18,503 nt of DNA, from NCBI GenBank assembly GCA_001783355.1, contig MFMA01000039.1, forward strand, positions 1 through 18,503, read 5' to 3'. This document shows, piece after piece, positions 9,833-16,996 of the stretch. The stretch is from Candidatus Kaiserbacteria bacterium RIFCSPLOWO2_01_FULL_54_20. Its GTDB lineage: Bacteria > Patescibacteriota > Minisyncoccia > Phycocordibacterales > UBA2100. Each line of letters opens with the position of its first letter. Position 1 is the first letter of the stretch. Made by a program: the position numbers and the translations under genes. The notes beneath the pieces were generated by a model that made no database searches, was not told the origin of the DNA, and saw only the letters and a list, made by a program, of their open reading frames with translations.

Positions 9833-9923
9833 CATGTGTGTTATTGGCGTGTCTCGCAGGCCGACGGGCCGAGAGGCAGCGCTGCGGCAGCAGCCGCAGA
9901 CAGCGACGCCGATAACACATATG
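9833..9923. other. Multi-hairpin, three-way-junction-like structure after the ligase gene
   Basis: Arms 9833-9849 (CATGTGTGTTATTGGCG) and 9907-9923 pair with few mismatches; the core 13 bp (9837-9849 with 9907-9919) has one G-U type change. The arms enclose two further hairpins: TCTC/GAGA plus GGCC/GGCC (9852-9874) and CTGCGGC/GCCGCAG (9882-9899). Another GC-rich stem (9781-9801) lies just outside. It begins 15 bases past the ligase stop on the minus strand. It could be a structured 3' RNA, a terminator without a U-tract, or a folded mobile element. Confidence 0.55.
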
Positions 9924-9937
9924 TCTGCGAGCGTCTT

Positions 9938-12238
9938 CTACTGGACTTTCGCCGTCCCATTTCGTACTTGCTCTATGAGCGCATCTGCTTGCGCCTTGGC
10001 CCCCGGAGCAATAGCAGCGATCTTTTCCAAGGTAGAAATGGCCAGTGTCGAATTTCCCATTCCATAATATGCGGCCGCGAGCGTAAAGTATGCCTGCGCG
10101 TCATTCGGAACCAGTTTAAGATGCGCCTCCCAAATTTGAGCTATCTTGTCATACCGTCCGCGAGAAACATACGCGGCTGCGATCCTCGGATCTGCCGCTC
10201 CGCCTTTTTCAAGAAGCGGCGCAAGAAGTTCGTCGGCCAGTGCATCTTCTTGTGCCCGTATTGCGGCAGATGCATACCAGATGCGCGCGTCGTTGAAGTT
10301 GGGCTCGAGCTCGTAGGCCTGCTTGTACGTAGATAGGGCTCCGCGGACGTCGCCGTTCGCGGACATACTTGAAGCAAGCTCGAAAAGGATCGTCTGCTTC
10401 CCCGGGCTAAGCTCGTGCGCTTTTTGGAGTACCGGTATCGATGTGTCCAGGTTCCCCGACGCGCCGAGCAAAGCCCCGAGGAATAATGGGAACCGAGCGT
10501 CGAGTGGTGATTCCGCCGACATCCTCGACATCTCCTCCGCGGCCGTGTTGAGAAAATCTTGCTTCACTTCGACTGGAACGGCCTCGCTCCGAACTATCTG
10601 CGCGGCGGCTTGCGCGAGTTGCTCACGAGCTTCCTGCGTGCCGAAGCTCCCGTACGAAATGGATTCTTTGAAATATTCCAGGTTCTTCTGCAGGCCCCCC
10701 TCTTGCTGCGCAAGCCCATTGAGCAGAGCGCGGTTCGCGCTAAGCGCCTTTGCATTCACGAACCATGCAACTCCCCAAACAAGGACCGCGGCGGATATTG
10801 CGACGGCCATGACAGCTCTTTGAGGAACTCTCGGCATCGGCAGGGCTTCCGCGCCGGTGCTTCCGCGCCACGCGATGTAGGCAAGGACCGACACAAAAAG
10901 CACATAGCTTGTTATGTTGTCGAACACAAAAAGATTGTGGAAGAAATACGCGGCGAGGAGTCCAGTCAGAATACTGCTCTCCGCCACAGAAAACGTATTT
11001 GATTCGCTCCTCCTCACGTTCGGCGTGCTCGCCTCAGTACTTCCTACATTCAGCCTACTGGCTTCAGTACTTCCTCGTTCTCCACTCGGTCGTCGCTCGA
11101 CGCTCGGTCGCCACAAAAGCCAGACCGCCGCACCCATGATCGAAAGGTATGAGAAGAGTCCGACGAAGCCGGCCGCGACGAGCCAGTCGAAGACGATGTT
11201 GTGCACGCGGTCGAACCATTGCTCCTGCGCGTACATACGTGGGTCGTAGTATTTGTCGAAGACGATCGCATAATTCTCCTGCCCCCATCCAAGGATGGGC
11301 CGTTCCTTTACTCCCTGCCACGCCATACCCCAGTTCATAAAGCGCGCCTTAGTTGTGTTGTCCTCAAGCGATATCGTCGCGAGGCGCTGAAGGAACGGAA
11401 CTTTTTGGACCCATGCCTCTCCGCGTACCAGCCAGAAGCCGCCGGCAAGAACTAGAATAGCCACGACGCCGGCGAGCGCGGTTCGGCGCAGCGTTTGGGA
11501 AGAAAATGCCGTCAAAAGCGCGGCGAGAAGTGCGCCGCCGATCAGGCCAAGCATCGCGCCTCTCGTACCAGTCATGAACAAAATAACCGTGTTGAGCGCG
11601 ATCACGCCTCCATAGAGGACGGATAGCCAGAAACGCTCACCTAGTATGGTCTCCTGCCATGCTCGTGCCCAAAGCATCGCCGCGATGCCGATATTGAACA
11701 GCATATAGGCTGCAAGATAAATCGGATTACCGAGTGTGGCATCGATACGAGACAAGGACGAAAACCCTGGGTTTAGGCTCGCGACACCGGCTAGCTGGAG
11801 AAGCCCATATACGCCTACTATCGCCGATACAGATATAGAGACATGCCAAAAAGCGCGCCACAACTTTTCCGTGTTCAAGACGCTCGACGCAACTAGAAAA
11901 TAGAAGAATAGGTGCACGAGTGTCACCCACCCGTCCATACGCTCGTAGTTCGACCAGAAACTCTTAAAGGGGTAGACACCGAGAGCGTCTGCGAGCGCCA
12001 CCACAAGCACGAACAGCGCAAAGAGACCGAGGAGCCACGAGCGCTTTGGCCTGAAGACTGGGTTCACGAGTGCAAGCGCGAGATACGCCCCAGTTATGAC
12101 TTCGACTATTATCCTAAACGTGAAGTTCTTGCCCGTGATGAACGGGAAGAAAAGCGATTGAGCCACTATGAAAACGATGAACGGAAGCGCGAAAATACCG
12201 CCCAAGACAATAAAGCGCAGGGTTTTTTCTATAGCCAT
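9938..12238 (-). CDS. O-antigen ligase/polymerase (Wzy_C) family membrane protein with C-terminal TPRs
   Basis: A 766-aa protein. The first about 370 residues contain many hydrophobic helices and the Wzy_C-type core (MTGTRGAMLGLIGGALLAALL, then a large loop with GWGQENYAIVFDKYYDPRM...RVHNIVFDWLVAAG). After more membrane helices (about 415-490), residues from about 500 on are soluble and include TPR-like repeats (AHELSPGKQTILFELASSM, YKQAYELEPNFNDARIWYA, AYFTLAAAYYGMGNSTLAI). Such proteins polymerise glycan or transfer it to a lipid or protein acceptor. A 36-residue Arg/Ser/Glu-rich insert at about residues 377-411 is encoded by a dispersed 105-bp DNA repeat. It follows the sugar-biosynthesis operon and probably uses its product, though a palindromic repeat separates them. 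Whether it is a ligase, polymerase or pilin-glycosylating enzyme cannot be told. Confidence 0.9.
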   Translation of the reverse strand: MAIEKTLRFIVLGGIFALPFIVFIVAQSLFFPFITGKNFTFRIIVEVITGAYLALALVNPVFRPKRSWLLGLFALFVLVVALADALGVYPFKSFWSNYERMDGWVTLVHLFFYFLVASSVLNTEKLWRAFWHVSISVSAIVGVYGLLQLAGVASLNPGFSSLSRIDATLGNPIYLAAYMLFNIGIAAMLWARAWQETILGERFWLSVLYGGVIALNTVILFMTGTRGAMLGLIGGALLAALLTAFSSQTLRRTALAGVVAILVLAGGFWLVRGEAWVQKVPFLQRLATISLEDNTTKARFMNWGMAWQGVKERPILGWGQENYAIVFDKYYDPRMYAQEQWFDRVHNIVFDWLVAAGFVGLFSYLSIMGAAVWLLWRPSVERRPSGERGSTEASRLNVGSTEASTPNVRRSESNTFSVAESSILTGLLAAYFFHNLFVFDNITSYVLFVSVLAYIAWRGSTGAEALPMPRVPQRAVMAVAISAAVLVWGVAWFVNAKALSANRALLNGLAQQEGGLQKNLEYFKESISYGSFGTQEAREQLAQAAAQIVRSEAVPVEVKQDFLNTAAEEMSRMSAESPLDARFPLFLGALLGASGNLDTSIPVLQKAHELSPGKQTILFELASSMSANGDVRGALSTYKQAYELEPNFNDARIWYASAAIRAQEDALADELLAPLLEKGGAADPRIAAAYVSRGRYDKIAQIWEAHLKLVPNDAQAYFTLAAAYYGMGNSTLAISTLEKIAAIAPGAKAQADALIEQVRNGTAKVQ
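11005..11110. repeat. 105-bp dispersed repeat, copy in frame inside the ligase gene
   Basis: This partner of 9499-9603 is read on the minus strand as RPSVERRPSGERGSTEASRL followed by NVGSTEASTPNVRRSE. It adds a hydrophilic loop directly after a membrane helix. Its internal units are about 18 and 30 bp, both multiples of three, so the host frame stays open. Confidence 0.88.
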
Positions 12239-12255
12239 ATTCCGAACATCATATC

Positions 12256-12315
12256 ACCCCGTTAGAGGCTTTGGGAAAGGTCAAGGGCACGGAGAACGTT
12301 GGCCTCTAACGGGGT
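12256..12315. repeat. Long-loop copy of the CCCCGTTAGAGGC palindrome
   Basis: ACCCCGTTAGAGGC (12256-12269) and its exact reverse complement (12302-12315) enclose a 32-base loop. The element fills most of the gap between the fusion gene and the ligase gene; its last base is also the last base of the fusion gene's TGA. The trinucleotide TCA stands at both outer edges of the CCCC/GGGG ends. It could act as a 3' hairpin. Confidence 0.9.
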
Positions 12316-13124
12316 CACGTTCTTTTTCTGCTTGCGCGCCCGAAGTCATCCTGCAAACGGACTATGTCGTTCTCGTCAAAGTGACCTAGTGCGACCTCGA
12401 CAATAACTCCGCCTTTTTTTGATCCTAAGCGATGTACCGTTCCCTTGCCTACGCGGAACGACTCGCCAAGTCGCAGAGGGTATATTTCCATAAGCCCCGA
12501 AGAATTTTTTATCGTCGCAGTCGCGTCACCCTCCACCAATATCCAGTGCTCACTGCGCCCTTTATGATATTGAAGGCTTAGTCTTTTACCGGGATTCACA
12601 TAGACAGTCTTCAGATTCCATTCCTTTCCCTTATCCCACCCGAAGTACGAACCCCACGGCCGTACGGTTTCTGATGCGGGCTTTCGCGATGCATCGATCA
12701 TCCACGAGGACGATTGTACTTTGCCCCCCTTTCCCACATTGAAGGCCATTTTTATCCCAAGGCGCTTACACAGCTTACTCTCCGGAGTGTTCGACTTTCC
12801 CCGATCGCCACCGTTCGCAAAAATGGCCGGACGTAGTTTCTGAAGTGCGCGGGCAACGCTACCGTCAGGGTCATCCTTCCTATGGTCGGAAAAGACGACC
12901 TTGTCTACGAACGGCAACGCTCGGATCAACTCCGCACGCTCTTTTTGCGGCATGAAAACAAATCCTTTCTTGGAGCGTAGCCAATGATCATTGTTCAGTA
13001 TGACGACGAGTTTGTCTCCAAGCTTCTTAGCCGCCTCAAAAAGGCGCACGTGCCCGATATGCAGCGGGTCAAACCCTCCCGATACGGCCACCAACCTAGA
13101 CCTCTTCTTTACCATAGTGACCAT
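12315..13124 (-). CDS. Fusion of a cytidylyltransferase-like nucleotidyltransferase with a mannose-6-phosphate-isomerase-type cupin
   Basis: A 269-aa protein if ATG 13124 is used. TTG at 13151 (with AGGG just before it) and ATG 13115 are alternatives. Residues 11-140 are a nucleotidyltransferase of the HIGH superfamily: SGGFDPLHIGHVRLFEAAKKLG with HIGH at 22-25, ILNND, and a closing SSSWMI motif, as in the RfaE/HldE cytidylyl- or adenylyl-transferase domain. Residues 155-262 are a cupin like the C-terminal half of type II phosphomannose isomerases: RPWGSYFGWDKGKEW, VNPGKRLSLQYHKGRSEHW with H187 and H193, and GTVHRL. It may both activate and isomerise or epimerise a sugar phosphate, or the cupin may be regulatory; the substrate is unknown. 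It directly follows the methyltransferase gene in the operon. Confidence 0.88.
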   Translation of the reverse strand: MVTMVKKRSRLVAVSGGFDPLHIGHVRLFEAAKKLGDKLVVILNNDHWLRSKKGFVFMPQKERAELIRALPFVDKVVFSDHRKDDPDGSVARALQKLRPAIFANGGDRGKSNTPESKLCKRLGIKMAFNVGKGGKVQSSSWMIDASRKPASETVRPWGSYFGWDKGKEWNLKTVYVNPGKRLSLQYHKGRSEHWILVEGDATATIKNSSGLMEIYPLRLGESFRVGKGTVHRLGSKKGGVIVEVALGHFDENDIVRLQDDFGRASRKRT

Positions 13125-13157
13125 GATGCAGAGTAACGGACGAAAGCGCAAACTGCC

Positions 13158-14012
13158 CTATGATACGAAGTGCCACGATATGACAGAGGCAGGATGGAGT
13201 CCGTTAATGCCGAAAATGTTCTGTTCACATACATCTATCTTTATGTCCGAGCGGCGGTGGAGTTCAGTGTAGAGATTTCGGTTGTAATCGCAGACCTCGA
13301 TGTACCGTCTGCGCAAGAGCCCGAGGAGCCCTGTTGCCTGGAATTCGTAGATCGGCTCCACATGAATGACGGCTTTTATCTTCGAGCGATTTTTGGACAG
13401 CACGTCGAACATATTGGTGATATCCGGTATCTGCTCGACCGCGTATGCGGTAAAAATAACGACAGGTGCCGACGCTTGTTCGATGACCGGATAGTTCAGG
13501 CTGTAAAAGTCGAACTGTTCTACCCGGATGTCATCGTCCTTGAACAATGTACCCGCCAACGCTACTGCTGTCCGTGCGTACTCGCCGCCGCGGAAGGCAA
13601 GGCTCGTCGCGAGGCGCTTCTTTAGGAGTGCGAGATTGTATCCGTATCCGCACCCGAGCTCGACGAGCGTATCGCCATCTTCGACATGCGGCGCGATCGA
13701 GCGCTCGATCAGACGGTAGTACTCTTCGTACGCGTCGGAGAGTTTCGCGAGCGCAAGTTCGTCACCGTGCGACACTACGACCGTGGGGTCGTCCGAACCA
13801 AATTCGATCGCGCGCAGGTCTTCGATCGAAACCGCGCCCCGGGCGCGCTCGTACAGCTCCAAACACCGAGTATAGTTCCCGCGAACGTACTCTTCATCGA
13901 TCTTCATGTTATCACGTTTGACATTTTTCCACGGCTCGAGACCCAAGAGACGCGCCGGCCACGGAGAGTGCGCGGGCAGGTCATTGAGAGAAATCGGAGT
14001 GAATGTGGTCAT
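13158..14012 (-). CDS. SAM-dependent methyltransferase (class I fold)
   Basis: A 284-aa protein. Residues 116-130 carry the SAM-binding motif I (LVELGCGYGYNLALL), and residues around 175-190 (VVIFTAYAVEQIP) fit a later strand and motif of the Rossmann-like methyltransferase core. The N-terminal 100 residues (PWPARLLGLEPW...YTRCLELYERARG) look like a substrate-specific helical cap. The C-terminus (TELHRRSDIKIDVCEQNIFGIN) is soluble. It starts 15 bases after the cytidylyltransferase gene stop and sits within the sugar operon, so a sugar or glycan O- or N-methyl transfer is the simplest reading. The exact substrate cannot be deduced. Confidence 0.85.
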   Translation of the reverse strand: MTTFTPISLNDLPAHSPWPARLLGLEPWKNVKRDNMKIDEEYVRGNYTRCLELYERARGAVSIEDLRAIEFGSDDPTVVVSHGDELALAKLSDAYEEYYRLIERSIAPHVEDGDTLVELGCGYGYNLALLKKRLATSLAFRGGEYARTAVALAGTLFKDDDIRVEQFDFYSLNYPVIEQASAPVVIFTAYAVEQIPDITNMFDVLSKNRSKIKAVIHVEPIYEFQATGLLGLLRRRYIEVCDYNRNLYTELHRRSDIKIDVCEQNIFGINGLHPASVISWHFVS

Positions 14013-14027
14013 ACTTTCTTTTTCTGC

Positions 14028-14783
14028 CTAAGGGGTCGGCTTTTTCTGCACGATCGCGGAATTCAAAGAAACGAGGTCGGGTCGCTGTTTCAGGAAGTTG
14101 ACAACATCTTCCGCAGAAAAATCGGTATTTTTTGCATACAACGCATCGTACACAGCCGAGATGAGTTTGTAATCTTCCGCAGTGTCCAGAGTGAGGCGCA
14201 GTTCAGGCCAAAGCATATCGCCCTCCGCTGGCAAGAGTGCGCGCTTGTAATGGACAGGGTCGCTGCGGAGCTGGTATCCGGCATGCTCGCGATATTCCTC
14301 TTCCTTGTGTTCTTCTTCAAGTTTCTTCAGTGCATCAAAGCGATACGCGCGCATGTCAAAACCATCAGGATATTTCTTATCTCCAAATTCGTTGCTGGCG
14401 CAGTCCGCGCCCTCCTTGTCCAGAAGTTCTACGCACCGATCGACGATGCGCCAATCCACTAATGGGCTATCAGCCATTCCCTGAACAAGAATGTCTGCGC
14501 TGTGGGCTTTACCTGCTTCGGCAATACGTCCGAGCACGTCCGCTTCGCTACCCCGAAAACACGGGCAATTCATTTCCTGGCATAGCGCGGCAACGGGGTC
14601 GTCCGCTGCGTTCGTCGTCGTCGCGACGACGACCTCGTCCGTGTATTTGCTTCTCCTGTGCCGCTCTATCATATGCGCCATGACCGGCTTCCCCGCAAGC
14701 GGCATCAATATCTTCCCCAGCAGGCGCGAAGATGTCATGCGCCCTTCTATGGTCGCCACGACCCTCTTGCCGTTAATTGCCAT
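14028..14783 (-). CDS. SpsF/acylneuraminate-type cytidylyltransferase
   Basis: A 251-aa protein with the nucleotide-sugar transferase N-terminus VVATIEGRMTSSRLLGKILMPLAGKPVMAHMIERHRRS split over residues 8-46 (the R-SSRL-GK and GKPV parts bind nucleotide), then DEVVVATTTNAADD and CFRGSEADVLGR. This matches SpsF and CMP-sugar synthetases, which activate nonulosonic or related acids with CTP. LRLTLDT near residue 195 fits the family C-terminal part. The start codon ATG (14781-14783) falls in the 4-bp sequence duplicated beside the adjoining MITE-like element. Without that element the ATG would overlap the end of the aminotransferase gene. CTP use and substrate are inferred from family and from the NeuB-like gene. 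Confidence 0.9.
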   Translation of the reverse strand: MAINGKRVVATIEGRMTSSRLLGKILMPLAGKPVMAHMIERHRRSKYTDEVVVATTTNAADDPVAALCQEMNCPCFRGSEADVLGRIAEAGKAHSADILVQGMADSPLVDWRIVDRCVELLDKEGADCASNEFGDKKYPDGFDMRAYRFDALKKLEEEHKEEEYREHAGYQLRSDPVHYKRALLPAEGDMLWPELRLTLDTAEDYKLISAVYDALYAKNTDFSAEDVVNFLKQRPDLVSLNSAIVQKKPTP

Positions 14784-14784
14784 A

Positions 14785-14917
14785 CCCGGTTAGTACAATT
14801 TCGAATAATTCTTGCCGCTGTCTCGGCAGTGGATTGTTTGCAAAACTACTGAATCGATCTTCGTCGGCATGCGCTGGTGAATAATCATAGAAGGCGATCC
14901 GAAATTGTCCTACCGGG
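14785..14917. mobile_element. MITE-like element, copy 1
   Basis: A 133-bp element bounded by terminal inverted repeats: CCCGGTTAGTACAATTTCG on the left and, read inverted from the right, CCCGGTAGGACAATTTCGGA. It is flanked by CATA on both sides (14781-14784 and 14918-14921), a possible target duplication. A central hairpin (TTGCC/GGCAG, 14812-14829) is conserved in copy 2. It carries no coding capacity shared with copy 2, since a one-base length difference and a stop break the frame. It fills the gap between the aminotransferase and cytidylyltransferase genes and supplies the aminotransferase stop codon. Confidence 0.88.
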
Positions 14918-16130
14918 CATAGAACGCGATCGTTTTTCTTAAAATCTCGGCTTGCTTCTCGGCCCGTCTCCAATCCCAATAGTTAGTTTTAAACGAAAGT
15001 ATTTGTTTTTGAACTCGCTCCGCGACAGGGCACAGCCCATCCGGATAGATAGGCAACCCTCCCTTGTGTACTGCCTCCAAGATATTTTCCTTACCGGAGA
15101 AATTGCGCGTACTTTCCCGGAACATAGGCTCTTGGTACGAGAGTTTCCATGCGGCGTAGATGCCGTCGCCCCCGAGCTCCATAAATTTCTTGCGGAAATC
15201 CTTCCATGCAAGAGTGGGATGCACGAGCCGCACCGCAAGCGCCCAGTACGAATTCACATACCCTTCCGGCGTCACCTGCGGCTTTAGCCACTCACACCCT
15301 CGCATCGCCTCAATGAAAAGACTCGCCGCGTCCATCCGCCGCTCCACCAACTCCTCCGCGTGCTCAAGTTGCCCCAACGCGACTGCCGCGCATAATTCCG
15401 GCATGCGGTAATTGTACCCGAGCTGGACATGGCGTTCGAAATCCGGGTTCTGTATGTCGTCCTTCGTTATCTTCCCAACGGTCGCGGAAACAGTTGAGTA
15501 CCCCAAGACAGAGAATTTGCGCACGCGGTCTGCCAGCTCTGGATCATCCGTACACACGACTCCGCCTTCCCCCGCGGTTATATGCTTCGTCGCCTGCAAA
15601 CTGAAGCTGGAGAGATGTCCGAGCGAGCCGACCATTCGACCTTTGTATTTAGAAAGGAAGGTTTCCGCCGCGTCCTCAATGACGATGAGGTTGTGCTTTT
15701 TTGCCAGTGCCATGATCGCATCCATATCGGGCGAGAGCCCATAGAGTGCGATCGGCATAATGGCCTTTGTGTGCGGCGTTATCCTCTGCTCAATAGAGGC
15801 CGGGTCGATCTGCAGGGTATCTTCTATGACGTCGGCAAAAACAGGCGCGGCATCCGCCTGCAGGATAGAGAGTGCGGGGGACGACATGGTAAGCGGCGTC
15901 GTAATGACCTCGTCGCCGGCGCGAACTCCGGCGGCAAAGAGCGCGGAGTGCAGTGTCGTCGTGCCGTTCACGTGCGCGATAGCATATTTCGTGCCTATCT
16001 TCTTAGCGAACGCATCCTCGAAACGGCGAAGTATGTTCGTGTTGCGGGAATTGCTAAAGTCGGAAGCGAGGACCTCCTCTACATATTTCCTCTCCGCCTC
16101 GCCGATGCGCCGCACCAGAGCCTTCTTCAT
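14910..16130 (-). CDS. DegT/DnrJ/EryC1/StrS-family PLP sugar aminotransferase
   Basis: A 406-aa protein of usual family length. The PLP-binding lysine is K182 in SLQATKHITAGEGG. VIEDAAE (150-156), DEVITTPLTMSSPA (73-86) and NYRMPELCAAVALGQLEHAEEL are further family blocks. It converts a keto-sugar nucleotide to an amino sugar using an amino donor. Together with the NeuB-like and SpsF-like genes it resembles the SpsC step of the B. subtilis spore-coat sugar pathway, or the LegC-type step. It starts 27 bases after the EamA-like gene. Its last codons (GCC CGG TAG) come from the inserted element; without the insertion the frame would end FYGN-stop overlapping the next gene. This slightly changed tail is unlikely to affect activity. 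Confidence 0.93.
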   Translation of the reverse strand: MKKALVRRIGEAERKYVEEVLASDFSNSRNTNILRRFEDAFAKKIGTKYAIAHVNGTTTLHSALFAAGVRAGDEVITTPLTMSSPALSILQADAAPVFADVIEDTLQIDPASIEQRITPHTKAIMPIALYGLSPDMDAIMALAKKHNLIVIEDAAETFLSKYKGRMVGSLGHLSSFSLQATKHITAGEGGVVCTDDPELADRVRKFSVLGYSTVSATVGKITKDDIQNPDFERHVQLGYNYRMPELCAAVALGQLEHAEELVERRMDAASLFIEAMRGCEWLKPQVTPEGYVNSYWALAVRLVHPTLAWKDFRKKFMELGGDGIYAAWKLSYQEPMFRESTRNFSGKENILEAVHKGGLPIYPDGLCPVAERVQKQILSFKTNYWDWRRAEKQAEILRKTIAFYAR

Positions 16131-16157
16131 GCGGCCATGCTACCACAACAGGAGACC

Positions 16158-16988
16158 TTAGATGAGGAGTATTAGCCCGGCCAAGATTACGCCGAACAAT
16201 GTCGCCCGCACCAGGAAACCCCGCTCTTTGAAGTAGAACGTTCCCGCAAGAATGGAGAACAGTACGGAGAAGCCCCTGAATGCCGTTGTAATGACGGAGG
16301 CCGGTGCATACAGATATGCGAACGAATTGACGACATAGGCAATGCCGCTCGAACCAGTTTGAACCATGTAGATCTTCTCTCGCAGAAAAGACAAAGGGTT
16401 TTCTCCGCGGATGAGCGTCGCGGTCAGGAAAAAATAGAGGGCTATGATGAGCGAAGTTATGGCTTGCTCCGACTCCACGGAGTTGAAGTGCGTGATGTCG
16501 TATTTATAAAGACTTATGTCTATCGCCGCTAGTATCGCAACGGATAGAACAAGGAACATTCCCTTCTTTTTCGATAGGTTGGAATAAAAAAGAATTCCTA
16601 TCGGGATAACGATGAGGATTATTCCGAGTATTTGTTTAGCTGCGAGCGAGTATCCCAACATAACGTCGGCGACCAGAAGCAGAGGAATGGTCGCGAGACG
16701 GATAAATCCGAAAACTCCCCTGTCGACTTTTGCGATCGCGACAACGGCGAGTTGCATCATGAGGACGGCGATAAGCACCCTGGGGATGAACGTGGGCAAA
16801 GACTCCGGAGAAAAGTTGAGGTCGGCAAAGAAAAATCCTATGGCTGTAATGGAAAGCGCCGAAAGGAACTGTGTCAGAAAGCCGAACGTGTAGTAGCTCT
16901 CCAGGCCGGCTGATATCCTCCGCTTTCCAATAGAATCCGCTATCTCGTCGAACGCACTGCTTATCCCCGCGAGAAGTACCCCGAGCAT
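16158..16988 (-). CDS. EamA/drug-metabolite-transporter-like multi-span membrane protein
   Basis: A 276-aa protein with about nine or ten hydrophobic helices, starting MLGVLLAGISSAFDEIADSI and ending with the typical final pair ASVITTAFRGFSVLFSILAGTFYF, then KERGFLVRATLFGVILAGLILLI. The last half matches the EamA pattern of a penultimate helix, a short E/R turn and a terminal helix. It begins 9 bases after the upstream gene's stop codon and is clearly in the operon. In a sugar gene cluster it could move a precursor or glycan lipid across the membrane, but transport specificity cannot be read from the sequence. Confidence 0.8.
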   Translation of the reverse strand: MLGVLLAGISSAFDEIADSIGKRRISAGLESYYTFGFLTQFLSALSITAIGFFFADLNFSPESLPTFIPRVLIAVLMMQLAVVAIAKVDRGVFGFIRLATIPLLLVADVMLGYSLAAKQILGIILIVIPIGILFYSNLSKKKGMFLVLSVAILAAIDISLYKYDITHFNSVESEQAITSLIIALYFFLTATLIRGENPLSFLREKIYMVQTGSSGIAYVVNSFAYLYAPASVITTAFRGFSVLFSILAGTFYFKERGFLVRATLFGVILAGLILLI

Positions 16989-16996
16989 ATTGTCCG

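Larger units (their letters stand above)
9100..9937. other. 838-bp gene-poor, hairpin-rich intergenic region between secA and the ligase gene
   Basis: Apart from a 13-codon mini-ORF, no convincing gene is visible. From secA outward it holds a strong stem-loop terminator, an 18-bp perfect palindrome, the mini-ORF, an AT-rich stretch with DnaA-box-like sites, a 19-bp inverted repeat, a copy of the 105-bp repeat shared with the ligase gene, two small hairpins (9636-9652 and 9681-9702), and a multi-hairpin block next to the ligase stop codon. The open frames in this region are built from these repeats and lack family features. Confidence 0.7.

Noticed and set aside
9434..9923. CRISPR array
   Set aside because: Repeats here are of different kinds and not regularly spaced; there are no unique spacers of constant length and no cas genes.
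14785..14917. Integron attC site
   Set aside because: The ends are CCCGGTTAG and CTACCGGG and lack the RYYYAAC and GTTRRRY core sites in attC order; no cassette array or integrase is present.
14773..14979. 68-codon open frame across MITE-like copy 1
   Set aside because: The frame is not kept in copy 2 (an early TGA and a one-base length difference), so the element is noncoding.
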